From NCBI GenBank assembly GCA_963665765.1, contig OY762464.1, positions 1,922,001-1,986,000 of the forward strand: a stretch of DNA of 64,000 bases, given 5' to 3'. The notes under the pieces were generated by a model. That model was not told the origin of the DNA and searched no databases. It was given only the letters and a program-made list of their open reading frames with translations. This stretch comes from Bin76 sp963665765 (GTDB lineage: Bacteria > Actinomycetota > Acidimicrobiia > Spongiisociales > ZC4RG35). Below, one piece after another: positions 9,502 through 18,072 of the stretch. The translations under genes and the position numbers were made by a program. Position 1 is the first letter of the stretch. Each line of letters opens with the position of its first letter.

Positions 9502-10992
9502 ATGCGACGTCGTCGACACGATCTTGATGCTCTGCGAGGGTTCGCCATGCTGCTGGGGGTGGGGTTGCATGCCGCTTTGGCCTTTTTCCCGGCACCCTGG
9601 TGGGTGCAGGACCGGACTTCGAGCCTGGAAGGCCCCTTCGACGAGTTTCTGTGGGCGGTTCACGGGTTTCGTATGCCGCTTTTCTTTATGATGAGCGGTT
9701 TTTTCACCGCCATGCTGTGGCGTCGCCGTGGATTGGGTTTCCTGCTGGGGCATCGTCTGCGGCGGGTGGCTCTGCCCCTGGCGATCGGCCTGGTGACCCT
9801 GGTTCCGGTGGTGGACTGGGTGGGAGAACGGGCGGTGGCATCCCAGGCGGGCGTCCTGGTGGACCAGGAGGACATCTTCGCGTTGGTGTTCACGGGGTCG
9901 GTCTCGGGTGTGGAAGCCCTCTTGGACCAGGGTCTCGACCTCGAGCAGAGGACGGAGCCGGGAGGCTGGACCCCCCTCCATGCCGCGGCTTTCACCGGAA
10001 ATGCTGAGATGGTGAGGTTGCTCATTTCCCGTGGCGCCGAACCTGCCCCGGTCGCTTATGCCTCCGAGGGCGAGACTCCCCTGGCTCTGGCCTTCCACTA
10101 TGGGCACGAGGAGGCAGCCGATCTGCTGGTGGTCTACGAAGGAAACGATCCTCTGCCCGAGGGGGTGGAATGGTCGGACATCCCTGGTTGGGGGGAGGGC
10201 GCCGAGGGGTCCGAGGAGGATCGGCTCACCCGGATCGAGCATCTGCATCATCTCTGGTTTCTGTGGTTTCTCCTGTGGCTGGTGGCCGGATTCGCGGTGG
10301 TGGCGGCGGTGGCCGACCGGATTGGTTCCGGTCGGGGAGTCTGGCCGGGGCGGGTCATGTGGCTGATGGCGCCGCTGACCCTGATTCCGCAGCTGAGCAT
10401 GGGCGATGGAGGCGCCTATCCGGTCTTCGGCGCCGACACGTCAGATTCGCTGCTGCCGTTTCCCCATGTGTTGCTCTACTACGCCACGTTTTTCGCCTTT
10501 GGCGCCCTGATATACGGCCGTCGGGGTCGCGGCGGCGAGTTGATGGTCGACACCATCGGACGACCTTGGTGGCTGTACCTGCCGATCTCGTTCCTGATTG
10601 TGCTGCCCTTGGGGTTGTTCTTCACCTTCGTGGATTTTCGGTGGACGGTGGCGTCGGCGCTGGCTGTGCTCTACGCCTGGGGGATGTGCCTGGGCTTGAC
10701 AGGTTTGTTCCGGGTTTTGATTCCCCGGGAGCGTCGCGGGGTGCGCTACTGGTCGGACTCCTCCTATTGGGTGTATCTCATTCACCTGCCTTTGGTCATC
10801 GCCGCGCAGACCATGGTGTGGGACTGGAACCTGGGAGCCGGGATCAAATTCTTGATCGTCACGGTGGGCGTGACGGCTGTTTCTCTGCTCAGCTACCAGG
10901 CCTTGGTCCGCTACACCCCCATCGGGACCATGCTCAACGGAAAGAAGGTTCGTCCCGGCCGGCGCAACCCTGCCGCCTCGACCTCCACCTGA
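9502..10992 (+). CDS. Acyltransferase-3 family membrane protein with internal ankyrin repeats
   Basis: Membrane O-acyltransferase-like protein of 496 aa. It opens with the family signature RRHDLDALRGFAMLLGVGLHA containing Arg/His, then FRMPLFFMMSGFF, RRVALPLAIG, and late in the protein YWSDSSYWVYLIHLPLV, close to OpgC/MdoC-type members. Between the third and fourth membrane segments (about residues 126-215) sits a soluble block with two to three ankyrin repeats: GGWTPLHAAAFTGNAEMVRLL and GETPLALAFHYGHEEAADLL. This insertion is not part of the basic family. The ATG at 9502 has GGAAG five bases upstream and matches where homology begins; the frame is open earlier. Acceptor and acyl donor are unknown. 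Confidence 0.85.
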   Translation: MRRRRHDLDALRGFAMLLGVGLHAALAFFPAPWWVQDRTSSLEGPFDEFLWAVHGFRMPLFFMMSGFFTAMLWRRRGLGFLLGHRLRRVALPLAIGLVTLVPVVDWVGERAVASQAGVLVDQEDIFALVFTGSVSGVEALLDQGLDLEQRTEPGGWTPLHAAAFTGNAEMVRLLISRGAEPAPVAYASEGETPLALAFHYGHEEAADLLVVYEGNDPLPEGVEWSDIPGWGEGAEGSEEDRLTRIEHLHHLWFLWFLLWLVAGFAVVAAVADRIGSGRGVWPGRVMWLMAPLTLIPQLSMGDGGAYPVFGADTSDSLLPFPHVLLYYATFFAFGALIYGRRGRGGELMVDTIGRPWWLYLPISFLIVLPLGLFFTFVDFRWTVASALAVLYAWGMCLGLTGLFRVLIPRERRGVRYWSDSSYWVYLIHLPLVIAAQTMVWDWNLGAGIKFLIVTVGVTAVSLLSYQALVRYTPIGTMLNGKKVRPGRRNPAASTST

Positions 10993-11089
10993 GTCAGGGC
11001 GAGGGATCAGGGGGTTGGCCGTGGGCGGTCTTGGCATAGGATCCGGCCCTGACATAGGATTGCAGGTTTGGCATAGGGAAAGGACTCTT

Positions 11090-11980
11090 GTGCTGGAGTT
11101 GAGCCGACTCTCCAAGCGTTACGGTGAGGTGCAGGCCTTGGACGAATGCAGCTTCCGGGTGGAGCGGGGGAGGATGCTGGGGTTTTTGGGTCCCAACGGA
11201 GCGGGCAAGACCACTGCCATGCGGTCGGTTTTCAACCTGGTGCGTTTGGATCGGGGATCGGTGAGCTGGAGAGGTCGACCCGTCGGGCAGGAAGAGCGGC
11301 TGCGGTTCGGGTACATGCCCGAGCAACGGGGTCTTTACCCGAAGATGAGGATCGGTCGGCAACTGGCCTATTTGGGTCGCATTCACGGAATGGCATCGTC
11401 GGATGCTGAAACGGCGGCCGGGCGCTTGCTGGAAGAGTTGGGTCTGTCGGACAGGATCAAAGATCCGTTGGAGAAACTTTCGCACGGAAACCAGCAAAGA
11501 GTCCAGTTGGCGGCGGCTCTCATTCACGATCCCGAACTGCTGGTGTTGGACGAGCCGTTCAGTGGACTGGATCCCTTCGGGGTCGAGACCATGACCGACC
11601 TTCTCAGGGCCCGAGCCGCGTCCGGGACCGCGGTGGTGTTCTCCAGCCATCAACTGGATATGGTTGAGGATCTGTGCCAGGACGTGGCCATCATCAACCG
11701 AGGCAGGGTGGCTTTGGCGGGAGAGGTCCGTCAACTCAAGATGGACTCTCCCTACTGGGTGATCGAGCTTGAGACGAGGAGCAGGGCGCCCGAGCGTCTT
11801 GGTCGTTTCGAATCGGTGGTCTCGGTGGATTTTGATGGTTATCGCTACCGGATCGTGGCCAAAAAGGGCGTGGATCTGAGCGAACTCATGTCCCGGCTCG
11901 ACCTGGGAGGGGACGTGCGCCATTTCACCTTCTCGGCGCCTTCCCTTTCCGAGCTCTTCCGGGAGGCGGTGACCCGATGA
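11090..11980 (+). CDS. ABC transporter ATP-binding protein (NatA-like, DUF4162 tail)
   Basis: ATPase subunit of an ABC-2 exporter, 296 aa. Walker A is GPNGAGKTTAM, the Q-loop lies in RFGYMPEQRGLYPKM, the signature reads LSHGNQQRVQLAAALIHDP, and Walker B with the catalytic Glu is LLVLDEPFSGLDP, followed by the H-loop SSHQLD. The last 80 residues resemble the DUF4162 extension. GTG at 11090 follows AAAGGA; TTG at 11087 is also possible. The stop overlaps the start of the permease (ATGA), so the two form one exporter. In family terms it resembles Na+ or drug exporters of the NatAB/YhaQP type; the substrate is not shown. Confidence 0.93.
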   Translation: MLELSRLSKRYGEVQALDECSFRVERGRMLGFLGPNGAGKTTAMRSVFNLVRLDRGSVSWRGRPVGQEERLRFGYMPEQRGLYPKMRIGRQLAYLGRIHGMASSDAETAAGRLLEELGLSDRIKDPLEKLSHGNQQRVQLAAALIHDPELLVLDEPFSGLDPFGVETMTDLLRARAASGTAVVFSSHQLDMVEDLCQDVAIINRGRVALAGEVRQLKMDSPYWVIELETRSRAPERLGRFESVVSVDFDGYRYRIVAKKGVDLSELMSRLDLGGDVRHFTFSAPSLSELFREAVTR

Positions 11981-13173
11981 GTTCCTGGCAGGCGATCCGG
12001 TTGGTGATGGCCAGAGAGATCCGGGAGCGGTCCCGGTCGGGGGCGTTCATCACCTCGGTGGTGATAACGTTGCTGCTCGTAGCGGCGGTCCTGTTCCTTC
12101 CTCTGATCTTTGCCGATGATGATGTGCGCTACGAGTTGGGGGTGGTGGGGGAGGGAAACCAGGCGATTGTCGATGCCGCCTTGGCCCTCGCCAACCACGA
12201 GGGAAGGGAACAGAACACCTTGATCGAGGTGATCGCCTACCCCTCCCTGAACGCCGCCGAGCGAGCGGCCGACACCGAGAAAGTGGATGGGGTGCTGGTG
12301 GATGGCGAGGAGTTGGTGGTGCGGGGGGCGGGCGGGGATGCCGGAAGTGACTTGGAGAGGCTCCTTCAGAGCGGCGCCCGTTCGGTCCAGATACAAGGGT
12401 TGGTGGCGGAGGGACAGGGCGAGGTGGTGGGCATTCTCACCTCCGCTCCACTGGGGGTGCGGCCCCTGTCCGGCCCGGATCCGGCGGAGAACGCCGAACG
12501 GTCGGTGGTGGCCTTCGGAGGTTTGTTCCTGCTGTACATGGCTGTGCTCCTGTACGGATCGTTGATTTTGACCGGCGTGACCGAGGAGAAGACCAACCGA
12601 GTGGTGGAAGTGCTGCTGGCCGCCTTCGAGCCGTGGCAGCTGCTGGCCGGAAAGATCATCGGCATCGGCATTCTCGGGTTGGGCCAGTTCGTGGGGACCG
12701 TGCTGGTGGCGTTGGTGGGTGTCGAATTGACCGGGGCTTTCGATTTGCCGCAGTTCCCGTTCGACAGCGTGGTGGTGCTCGTGCTGTGGTTCATCCTGGG
12801 GTACTCCTTGTTCGCGGTGGTGTTCGGGGCGGCGGGGGCGCTGGTTTCCCGGGCGGAGGATGCCCAAGGCGTGGTCGCCCCCATCTCCCTGGTGGCGGTG
12901 GCCGGCTTCTTCATCGCCATCCAAGCGGTGAATAATCCCACCAGCACTTTGTCGGTGGTCACCACCTTCATTCCGCCCGTGGCGCCGTTCGTGGTGCCGG
13001 TTCGATTTGCCTTCCAGGCGGTTCCCCTGTGGCAGTTGGCGGTTTCGGCGGGGCTCACGGTGTTGACCATCATGGTGATGATTCGCTTGGCAGGGCGGGT
13101 GTATCTGGGCGGGCTACTTCGTTTCGGCAGCAAGGTGGGCATCCGGGAGGCTTTCCGCTCGGCCGAGCTCTGA
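11977..13173 (+). CDS. ABC-2 type transporter permease (NatB-like)
   Basis: Membrane partner of the preceding ATPase, 398 aa. One N-terminal membrane helix (about 20-45, ITSVVITLLLVAAVLFLPL) is followed by a soluble external domain to about residue 175, then five or six membrane helices to the C-terminus. The conserved GVTEEKTNRVVEVLLAAFEP precedes the second hydrophobic group and is characteristic of ABC2_membrane_3. Its ATG lies inside the end of the ATPase gene. Substrate unknown. Confidence 0.92.
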   Translation: MSSWQAIRLVMAREIRERSRSGAFITSVVITLLLVAAVLFLPLIFADDDVRYELGVVGEGNQAIVDAALALANHEGREQNTLIEVIAYPSLNAAERAADTEKVDGVLVDGEELVVRGAGGDAGSDLERLLQSGARSVQIQGLVAEGQGEVVGILTSAPLGVRPLSGPDPAENAERSVVAFGGLFLLYMAVLLYGSLILTGVTEEKTNRVVEVLLAAFEPWQLLAGKIIGIGILGLGQFVGTVLVALVGVELTGAFDLPQFPFDSVVVLVLWFILGYSLFAVVFGAAGALVSRAEDAQGVVAPISLVAVAGFFIAIQAVNNPTSTLSVVTTFIPPVAPFVVPVRFAFQAVPLWQLAVSAGLTVLTIMVMIRLAGRVYLGGLLRFGSKVGIREAFRSAEL

Positions 13174-13420
13174 GATCACCCGCAGGTCCCGACGTTTGGG
13201 ACGCCCGGGACGCCAACTGCTCGGAGTCCCACCGATGCGGCGGGGTGGTGGGCGATGGGTGGTACACTGGGTGTCGCCCGGCCCAAACCGGCCGGTGTGT
13301 TCGCAGCCAAGTTCGGCGCTGATCCTGTGTAAATCACCCGAAATACCGCGTTGTTGCCTCGCCGACGATTTCTTAGGCACCAACGATTTCCAAGTGCTTT
13401 CCGCACAGGAGAGGAGAACC

Positions 13421-14719
13421 ATGTCCCCCACTTTTGCCGAGCTGGGCGTGCCTGAGGCAATTTGCCACGCGCTTCGGCGAACCGGCATCCATACCCCCTT
13501 CCCGATCCAAGCCGTCACTATCCCCGATGCCCTGAAAGGCGCCGACATCTGCGGACGCGCCCCCACCGGATCGGGCAAAACGCTCGCTTTCGGCATCCCC
13601 TTGGTGGCCAACACCCCCCGGGCCAAGTCCAGACGACCTCGGGCTCTGGTCTTGTCTCCCACCCGTGAACTCGCCGCCCAGATCGCGGCGGAACTGCGTA
13701 CCTTGTCTCCGCGGGTCCGGATCGGGGTTATCTACGGGGGGGTCGGCTACGGCGCCCAGATAAAGCAATTGCAGCGCGGTATCGAAATTCTGGTAGCTTG
13801 TCCCGGTCGACTTGAAGACCTGATAGACCAGAATGTGGTCAGCCTGCACGAGGTGGATAAGGTGGTTGTCGACGAGGCCGACCGTATGGCCGATATGGGT
13901 TTTCTCCCCGCGGTTCGGCGTCTTTTGGATCAAACCGCCTCTCGCTGTCAAACGCTGCTGTTCTCTGCGACCCTCGACCGGGACGTGGCCAAACTCACCC
14001 GCGACTATCAACACAATCCGATCACCCACCGGGTGGGCAACGCCAAGCCCGACATCAAAGCGGCCGACCATCGGTTCTGGAAGGTTGCCAAGGCGGAGAG
14101 GGTCACCGCTTGTGTCGACCTGATCACTTCCGAAGGGTCGGCGATCGTGTTCTGTCGGACTCGCCACGGATCGGACCGCCTGGCGCGTCAGCTTGCCCAG
14201 CGCGGGGTCAAGGCGGCGGCCATCCATGGAGGGCATGCCCAGAATCGACGCTCCCGCACGTTGCGCGGATTCATAGACGGCCGGATCGAGGCGCTGGTGG
14301 CCACCGATGTCGCCGCCCGGGGAATCCATGTGGAAGGGGTGGCCACGGTAATCCACTACGACCCGCCCGATAATCAGAAGGCCTACCTGCACCGTTCGGG
14401 TCGCACCGCCCGCGCCGGGCAGACCGGGCTGGTGGTTTCGCTGATCCAGCCCGACCAGGTGGCCGGCGCCAAACGGATTCAACGTCAACTAGACCTTCGG
14501 GGAGCCATGACCCGCCCCGGCCGATTCGATACGCCCGCGGTGGACAGGCCCGGTAGCCGAACCGACGACCGGCGTGGTCGGAATTCCCGGCGCCAACCGG
14601 CAAGCGGCGGTCGGCCGACCGGTCCTCAAAGAGTGAACCGCAATGGTCAGCGGGCGTTGCGGAGTCGCCCTCATCAGCGAAACCGAAGAAGATCGAGGGC
14701 CACGGTCTACTCCCGATAG
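13421..14719 (+). CDS. DEAD-box ATP-dependent RNA helicase (DEAD variant DEAD)
   Basis: RNA helicase of 432 aa that unwinds short RNA duplexes, probably in ribosome assembly or mRNA turnover. The Q motif is FAELGVPEAICHALRRTGIHTPFPIQ in outline, Walker A is APTGSGKT, motif Ia PTRELAAQ, motif II DEAD (in VVDEADRMADMGF), motif III SAT, and motif VI HRSGRTARAGQTG. The C-terminal 60 residues are Arg/Gly/Gln-rich and disordered, an RNA-binding tail. ATG at 13421 follows GGAGAGGAG. A 247-base leader precedes it, which is common for such cold-responsive helicases, but no specific RNA element was recognised. It is the last gene before the DUF6361 operon, with 192 bases between. Confidence 0.94.
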   Translation: MSPTFAELGVPEAICHALRRTGIHTPFPIQAVTIPDALKGADICGRAPTGSGKTLAFGIPLVANTPRAKSRRPRALVLSPTRELAAQIAAELRTLSPRVRIGVIYGGVGYGAQIKQLQRGIEILVACPGRLEDLIDQNVVSLHEVDKVVVDEADRMADMGFLPAVRRLLDQTASRCQTLLFSATLDRDVAKLTRDYQHNPITHRVGNAKPDIKAADHRFWKVAKAERVTACVDLITSEGSAIVFCRTRHGSDRLARQLAQRGVKAAAIHGGHAQNRRSRTLRGFIDGRIEALVATDVAARGIHVEGVATVIHYDPPDNQKAYLHRSGRTARAGQTGLVVSLIQPDQVAGAKRIQRQLDLRGAMTRPGRFDTPAVDRPGSRTDDRRGRNSRRQPASGGRPTGPQRVNRNGQRALRSRPHQRNRRRSRATVYSR

Positions 14720-14843
14720 GTCCCGCCCCTCGGTCAGGCGGCCAATTCGTGGCGCTGGCGGGGGTCTTCGGGCAGATGGCCGAACCGGGGTTCTTGGGCT
14801 CAGAACACCATCCCGGCTCGGTCGGCATGGTGTTGGGAGGGCA

Positions 14844-14859
14844 GGTGGACATGTCCACC
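14844..14859. promoter_or_regulatory. Perfect 16-bp palindrome upstream of the DUF6361 operon
   Basis: GGTGGACATGTCCACC is identical to its reverse complement. It lies about 52 bases before the first start of the DUF6361 gene, in a 192-base spacer with no other feature. Position and symmetry suggest an operator for a dimeric regulator, but no regulator gene is adjacent. Confidence 0.45.
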
Positions 14860-14911
14860 CCGGCGCCACACCAAGGGAGACCCGCAGCCGTCGTCGGCAG
14901 GGAATCGGAAA

Positions 14912-16189
14912 GTGTCACACTCCCCTGGTTATCCTCCGGTTGATTCCCGCCCAGGATTGGCTCATTTGACCGACTACCAGCCGTCCTCTTCGCTGGGGTG
15001 GCTTGATTTCGATGCCGCTTCGGCCGAGAAGGTGGCGACCTTGTTGCGGGCTCTTCAGGAGCCCACCACCCTGGATGTTCTGGGTCTGCTGTCAATCCGG
15101 AACGCCTTCGCCAATATGCTGCACCCCGGTACTTCCACCCTGCAAACCAGGCTGCGGTACTTTCTCTTTGTGCCGTGGATATTCCGGCGTCTGGAGGCGG
15201 AGCGGATTGCGGCCGGGGATTTTTCTCGCCGGCTTCGCCATTACGAATCCCGGCTGATCGATTGTCTGCGTCACCTGGGACCTGGCCAGGGCGTGATCGG
15301 CTATGTGGCGGGAAGACGGCTGAAGACGATGCCGAGTCGAATCTACTGGGGAGGCCTGGGGGCTTTTGGATTGCGCCGTTTACCCCTAAGCGTTTCCGAA
15401 TACGGCCGTCGAGCGGGCTCGTGGGGAAAGCGCGCGGTGCGCGACGACGACGGGAACGTGACCGGCGGGGCGATTGAGATGTGGGGGTCGCTTCCCGATC
15501 CCCCCGAGAGCTTTTTGGACACCGAGATCACATTCGAGCTGACCCGAGATGAGGCGCAGGCCATCGTGGACAACGTGCAGCGCAACCAACCAGAGAGTCT
15601 GCTGGCGGTGCTCTTCGCCCAACCCGGCCTCGTCGCCGAGCAGTGGTTTCCCTGGGACGTACCTCAAATCGCTCTACCCGGAGGGGTAACCGAGGTGGTG
15701 CGCCATGCCCGGTGCTTTTCCGAGGTGACCGCCGGTTCGCAGTATGCCTACAACCTCTTGGTGGCGCGCCGAGCCAGACGACAACTTGGCTGGGACACCG
15801 TCAAAGTAGAGGAGAGTCAACTCGGCCGACTCCGAAGTTGGATCGAGCTGGTCCACGAGCGTCACGCAGAACTTTCCTGCTGGGCCGATGATCTTCCGGC
15901 TTTGTGGAATCTCTTGGGTGGGCACAGCATTCCCCAAAGCACCCGACAGTTCATTGCGACCATGGCGGCGGCCTTGGTGGATGATCCCCAAAGAATCGAG
16001 AACGACCAGGGCGTTCACGAACAGATCCGCCTTCGGGAGATGCAGCTCAAGGGAAGGCGCGCCCGGCTGGGTCACCGGGGCGCTTTGGAGAACTGGAACA
16101 AAACCCCGGTCGGCGGCCAACATGGCTACCGATGGTCGGTCGTTCGGAGGCACCTGGCCGATCTCACCACCGCGTTGGGGACGGACTGA
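14912..16189 (+). CDS. DUF6361 family protein
   Basis: First gene of a three-gene coupled operon. It matches the DUF6361 family in outline: SSLGWLDFD at the N-terminus, LLSIRNAFANMLHPGTSTLQTR, RYFLFVPWIFRRLE, and a conserved YWGGLGAFGLRR stretch. It is soluble and rich in Arg and Trp, with no enzyme motif that I can identify, which fits a structural or recognition role. The GTG at 14912 has AGGGA eight bases upstream; the TTG at 14966, just before the conserved region, is an alternative. The stop overlaps the next ATG (TGATG). DUF6361 genes are, from memory, often found beside PLD-like and helicase genes. Confidence 0.82.
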   Translation: MSHSPGYPPVDSRPGLAHLTDYQPSSSLGWLDFDAASAEKVATLLRALQEPTTLDVLGLLSIRNAFANMLHPGTSTLQTRLRYFLFVPWIFRRLEAERIAAGDFSRRLRHYESRLIDCLRHLGPGQGVIGYVAGRRLKTMPSRIYWGGLGAFGLRRLPLSVSEYGRRAGSWGKRAVRDDDGNVTGGAIEMWGSLPDPPESFLDTEITFELTRDEAQAIVDNVQRNQPESLLAVLFAQPGLVAEQWFPWDVPQIALPGGVTEVVRHARCFSEVTAGSQYAYNLLVARRARRQLGWDTVKVEESQLGRLRSWIELVHERHAELSCWADDLPALWNLLGGHSIPQSTRQFIATMAAALVDDPQRIENDQGVHEQIRLREMQLKGRRARLGHRGALENWNKTPVGGQHGYRWSVVRRHLADLTTALGTD

Positions 16190-18072
16190 TGCTTGCCCCC
16201 TCCAACCGGCTGACACTGATCGACGCCATGCGCCCTCCGGCGGGATTTCAGTTGGAGTCGGCCATGGCGGTGACCTTTACTCTCAATTTGCAGACACTCT
16301 TGGCGGTGCCGGCTGCTTTCACTATCGCCGGGTTGGGAGAGGTCGAGGATGATGGGGCGGGGGCCAGGCCGGTGGAACTGATTCACGCCCTCCGGGTGAA
16401 CGCTGGCAAACTGACGGTGTTTAGCGAGGCCGGGTACATCAGCCTGCCGCCGGCCAGCCGGGCTTTTGGCTTCCTGGAAAGGGCGGTGGTGCCGGTCAGG
16501 GCGCCCCGAGGGGGCATCGTTCACCCCAAGGTGTGGGTGCTGCGCTACCAGGAGGCCACCTCCGCAGAGGCCGGCCAAGCCGCAGGAAGCCGCCTGCGGG
16601 TGTTGATCTCAAGCCGCAATCTCACCTTCGACACCAGCTGGGACACCATGCTGAGGCTTGACGAGACCCCCAACCGGAGGGGTGCAATGCTTGATGCGGT
16701 GGGGAAGTTGTTCACCGGGTTACTCGACAGCACTGTCACTAAACCTAGAGCCGCGTCGGCACATCGGACCAGGGTGGGTTCACTGGTGCAATCCCTGGGA
16801 ACTGCACGCTTTGGGTTGCCCGAAGGCGTGGATGATCTTCGCGTTCATCTCTTGGGCATCGATAAGAATGGCCCCTCGCCGGCCCCCAACAGTCCGTTCC
16901 CCGACAGTCCCGACCGATGCATGATCATTTCGCCCTTTCTGACCAATGGATTTTTCACCGGTGTTCACCCCGGTCCGGTACAAATTTTGGTTAGCCGGCA
17001 GAAATCGCTGGACGGCCTGAGCAGGCACACTCTTGAGAGCATCGACCGCAAATACGTCTTCGATGACGGCGGTAGTTTCGAGCCACCCGACCGGCTGGAC
17101 GCCGACGCTTCGACAGGCTCCGGGCGGTCACGGGTTCCTTCTCCTGACGACCCCGGCAGACCCTTGGTGGGGCTCCATGCCAAGGTGTTCGCCTTCGAGA
17201 AGGGAGCGCGCGCCCACCTGTTTGTCGGTTCGGCCAATGCCACCGGGGCGGCGTTTGCCCACAATGTCGAGATCCTGGCCGAACTACACGGGCCGGTTGC
17301 GGAGTTGGGGATCGACCGCCTAATGGCGGGAGATGAAGACCAACCCGGCTTGGACCATCTGTTCCACGTCTACCACCGCGTCCCGAATGGGGGGTCTAAT
17401 GGAATTACGGTTCTTGATCGGATTCGTCGGGAGATCGCCGCTCTGAAGATCAAGGGGACCGTGGAACAGGGCAGCCCCGAAGGGCAAGAGTGGGCCGTCA
17501 CCTACCGTTGCGAGGCGCCTTTGCCCGGGGGAGAAGACCTCACGATCCGGTGCTGGCCGGTGACCTCCCCCGGACATCGGCGGCGCATCGAAGCAGCCCG
17601 ACCGTTGGAAGCCCGCTTTGCCACCAGCTTGGAGAAGATCAGTGGCTTTTTGGCCTTCGAACTGACACATACCTGCGGTGAGAAAACCAGTTTCGTGGTC
17701 CCCGTGCCGCTTGAGGGAGTGCCTGGCAATCGAGATCGGCATCTGCTGAAGGCGCTGATCGGCGACGCTCGGCGATTCCTGCGATATCTCTTGGCGCTCC
17801 TCTACGAGAACTCCGATCATTTCGACCCGCGTGAAATAGCAAGGGTCGTGGAGGGGTCGGCAGCCGGGAAGAGCGGTTCGCTCAACCTGGCGGTGCTCGA
17901 ACAGCTGTTGAGAACCATGAGGCGCGATCCTTCCAAACTGGCCAGACTTGCGCCGCTGGTCACCGACCTTCGGGCCGACGATGCCCTTCCGCCGGGATTC
18001 GCAGAACTTTGGGACGCCATCTATGACGTGGCGATCGGAGACATCCGATCCCAGGGTGTTCACGCGTCATGA
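16189..18072 (+). CDS. Phospholipase D-like (HKD) protein
   Basis: Protein of 627 aa with two degenerate HKD half-sites. The first has HPK at 112-114 followed by LISSRNLT near 139-146; the second has HAK at 330-332 followed by LFVGSANATG near 345-352. Two such half-sites form one active site in the PLD superfamily, which includes nucleases and DNA-processing enzymes; the Asp of the HKD motif is not evident at its usual place. No signal peptide or membrane segment is present, so it probably acts in the cytoplasm, on nucleic acid more likely than on lipid. It starts one base inside the DUF6361 stop, and its own TGA overlaps the helicase ATG. Confidence 0.87.
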   Translation: MLAPSNRLTLIDAMRPPAGFQLESAMAVTFTLNLQTLLAVPAAFTIAGLGEVEDDGAGARPVELIHALRVNAGKLTVFSEAGYISLPPASRAFGFLERAVVPVRAPRGGIVHPKVWVLRYQEATSAEAGQAAGSRLRVLISSRNLTFDTSWDTMLRLDETPNRRGAMLDAVGKLFTGLLDSTVTKPRAASAHRTRVGSLVQSLGTARFGLPEGVDDLRVHLLGIDKNGPSPAPNSPFPDSPDRCMIISPFLTNGFFTGVHPGPVQILVSRQKSLDGLSRHTLESIDRKYVFDDGGSFEPPDRLDADASTGSGRSRVPSPDDPGRPLVGLHAKVFAFEKGARAHLFVGSANATGAAFAHNVEILAELHGPVAELGIDRLMAGDEDQPGLDHLFHVYHRVPNGGSNGITVLDRIRREIAALKIKGTVEQGSPEGQEWAVTYRCEAPLPGGEDLTIRCWPVTSPGHRRRIEAARPLEARFATSLEKISGFLAFELTHTCGEKTSFVVPVPLEGVPGNRDRHLLKALIGDARRFLRYLLALLYENSDHFDPREIARVVEGSAAGKSGSLNLAVLEQLLRTMRRDPSKLARLAPLVTDLRADDALPPGFAELWDAIYDVAIGDIRSQGVHAS

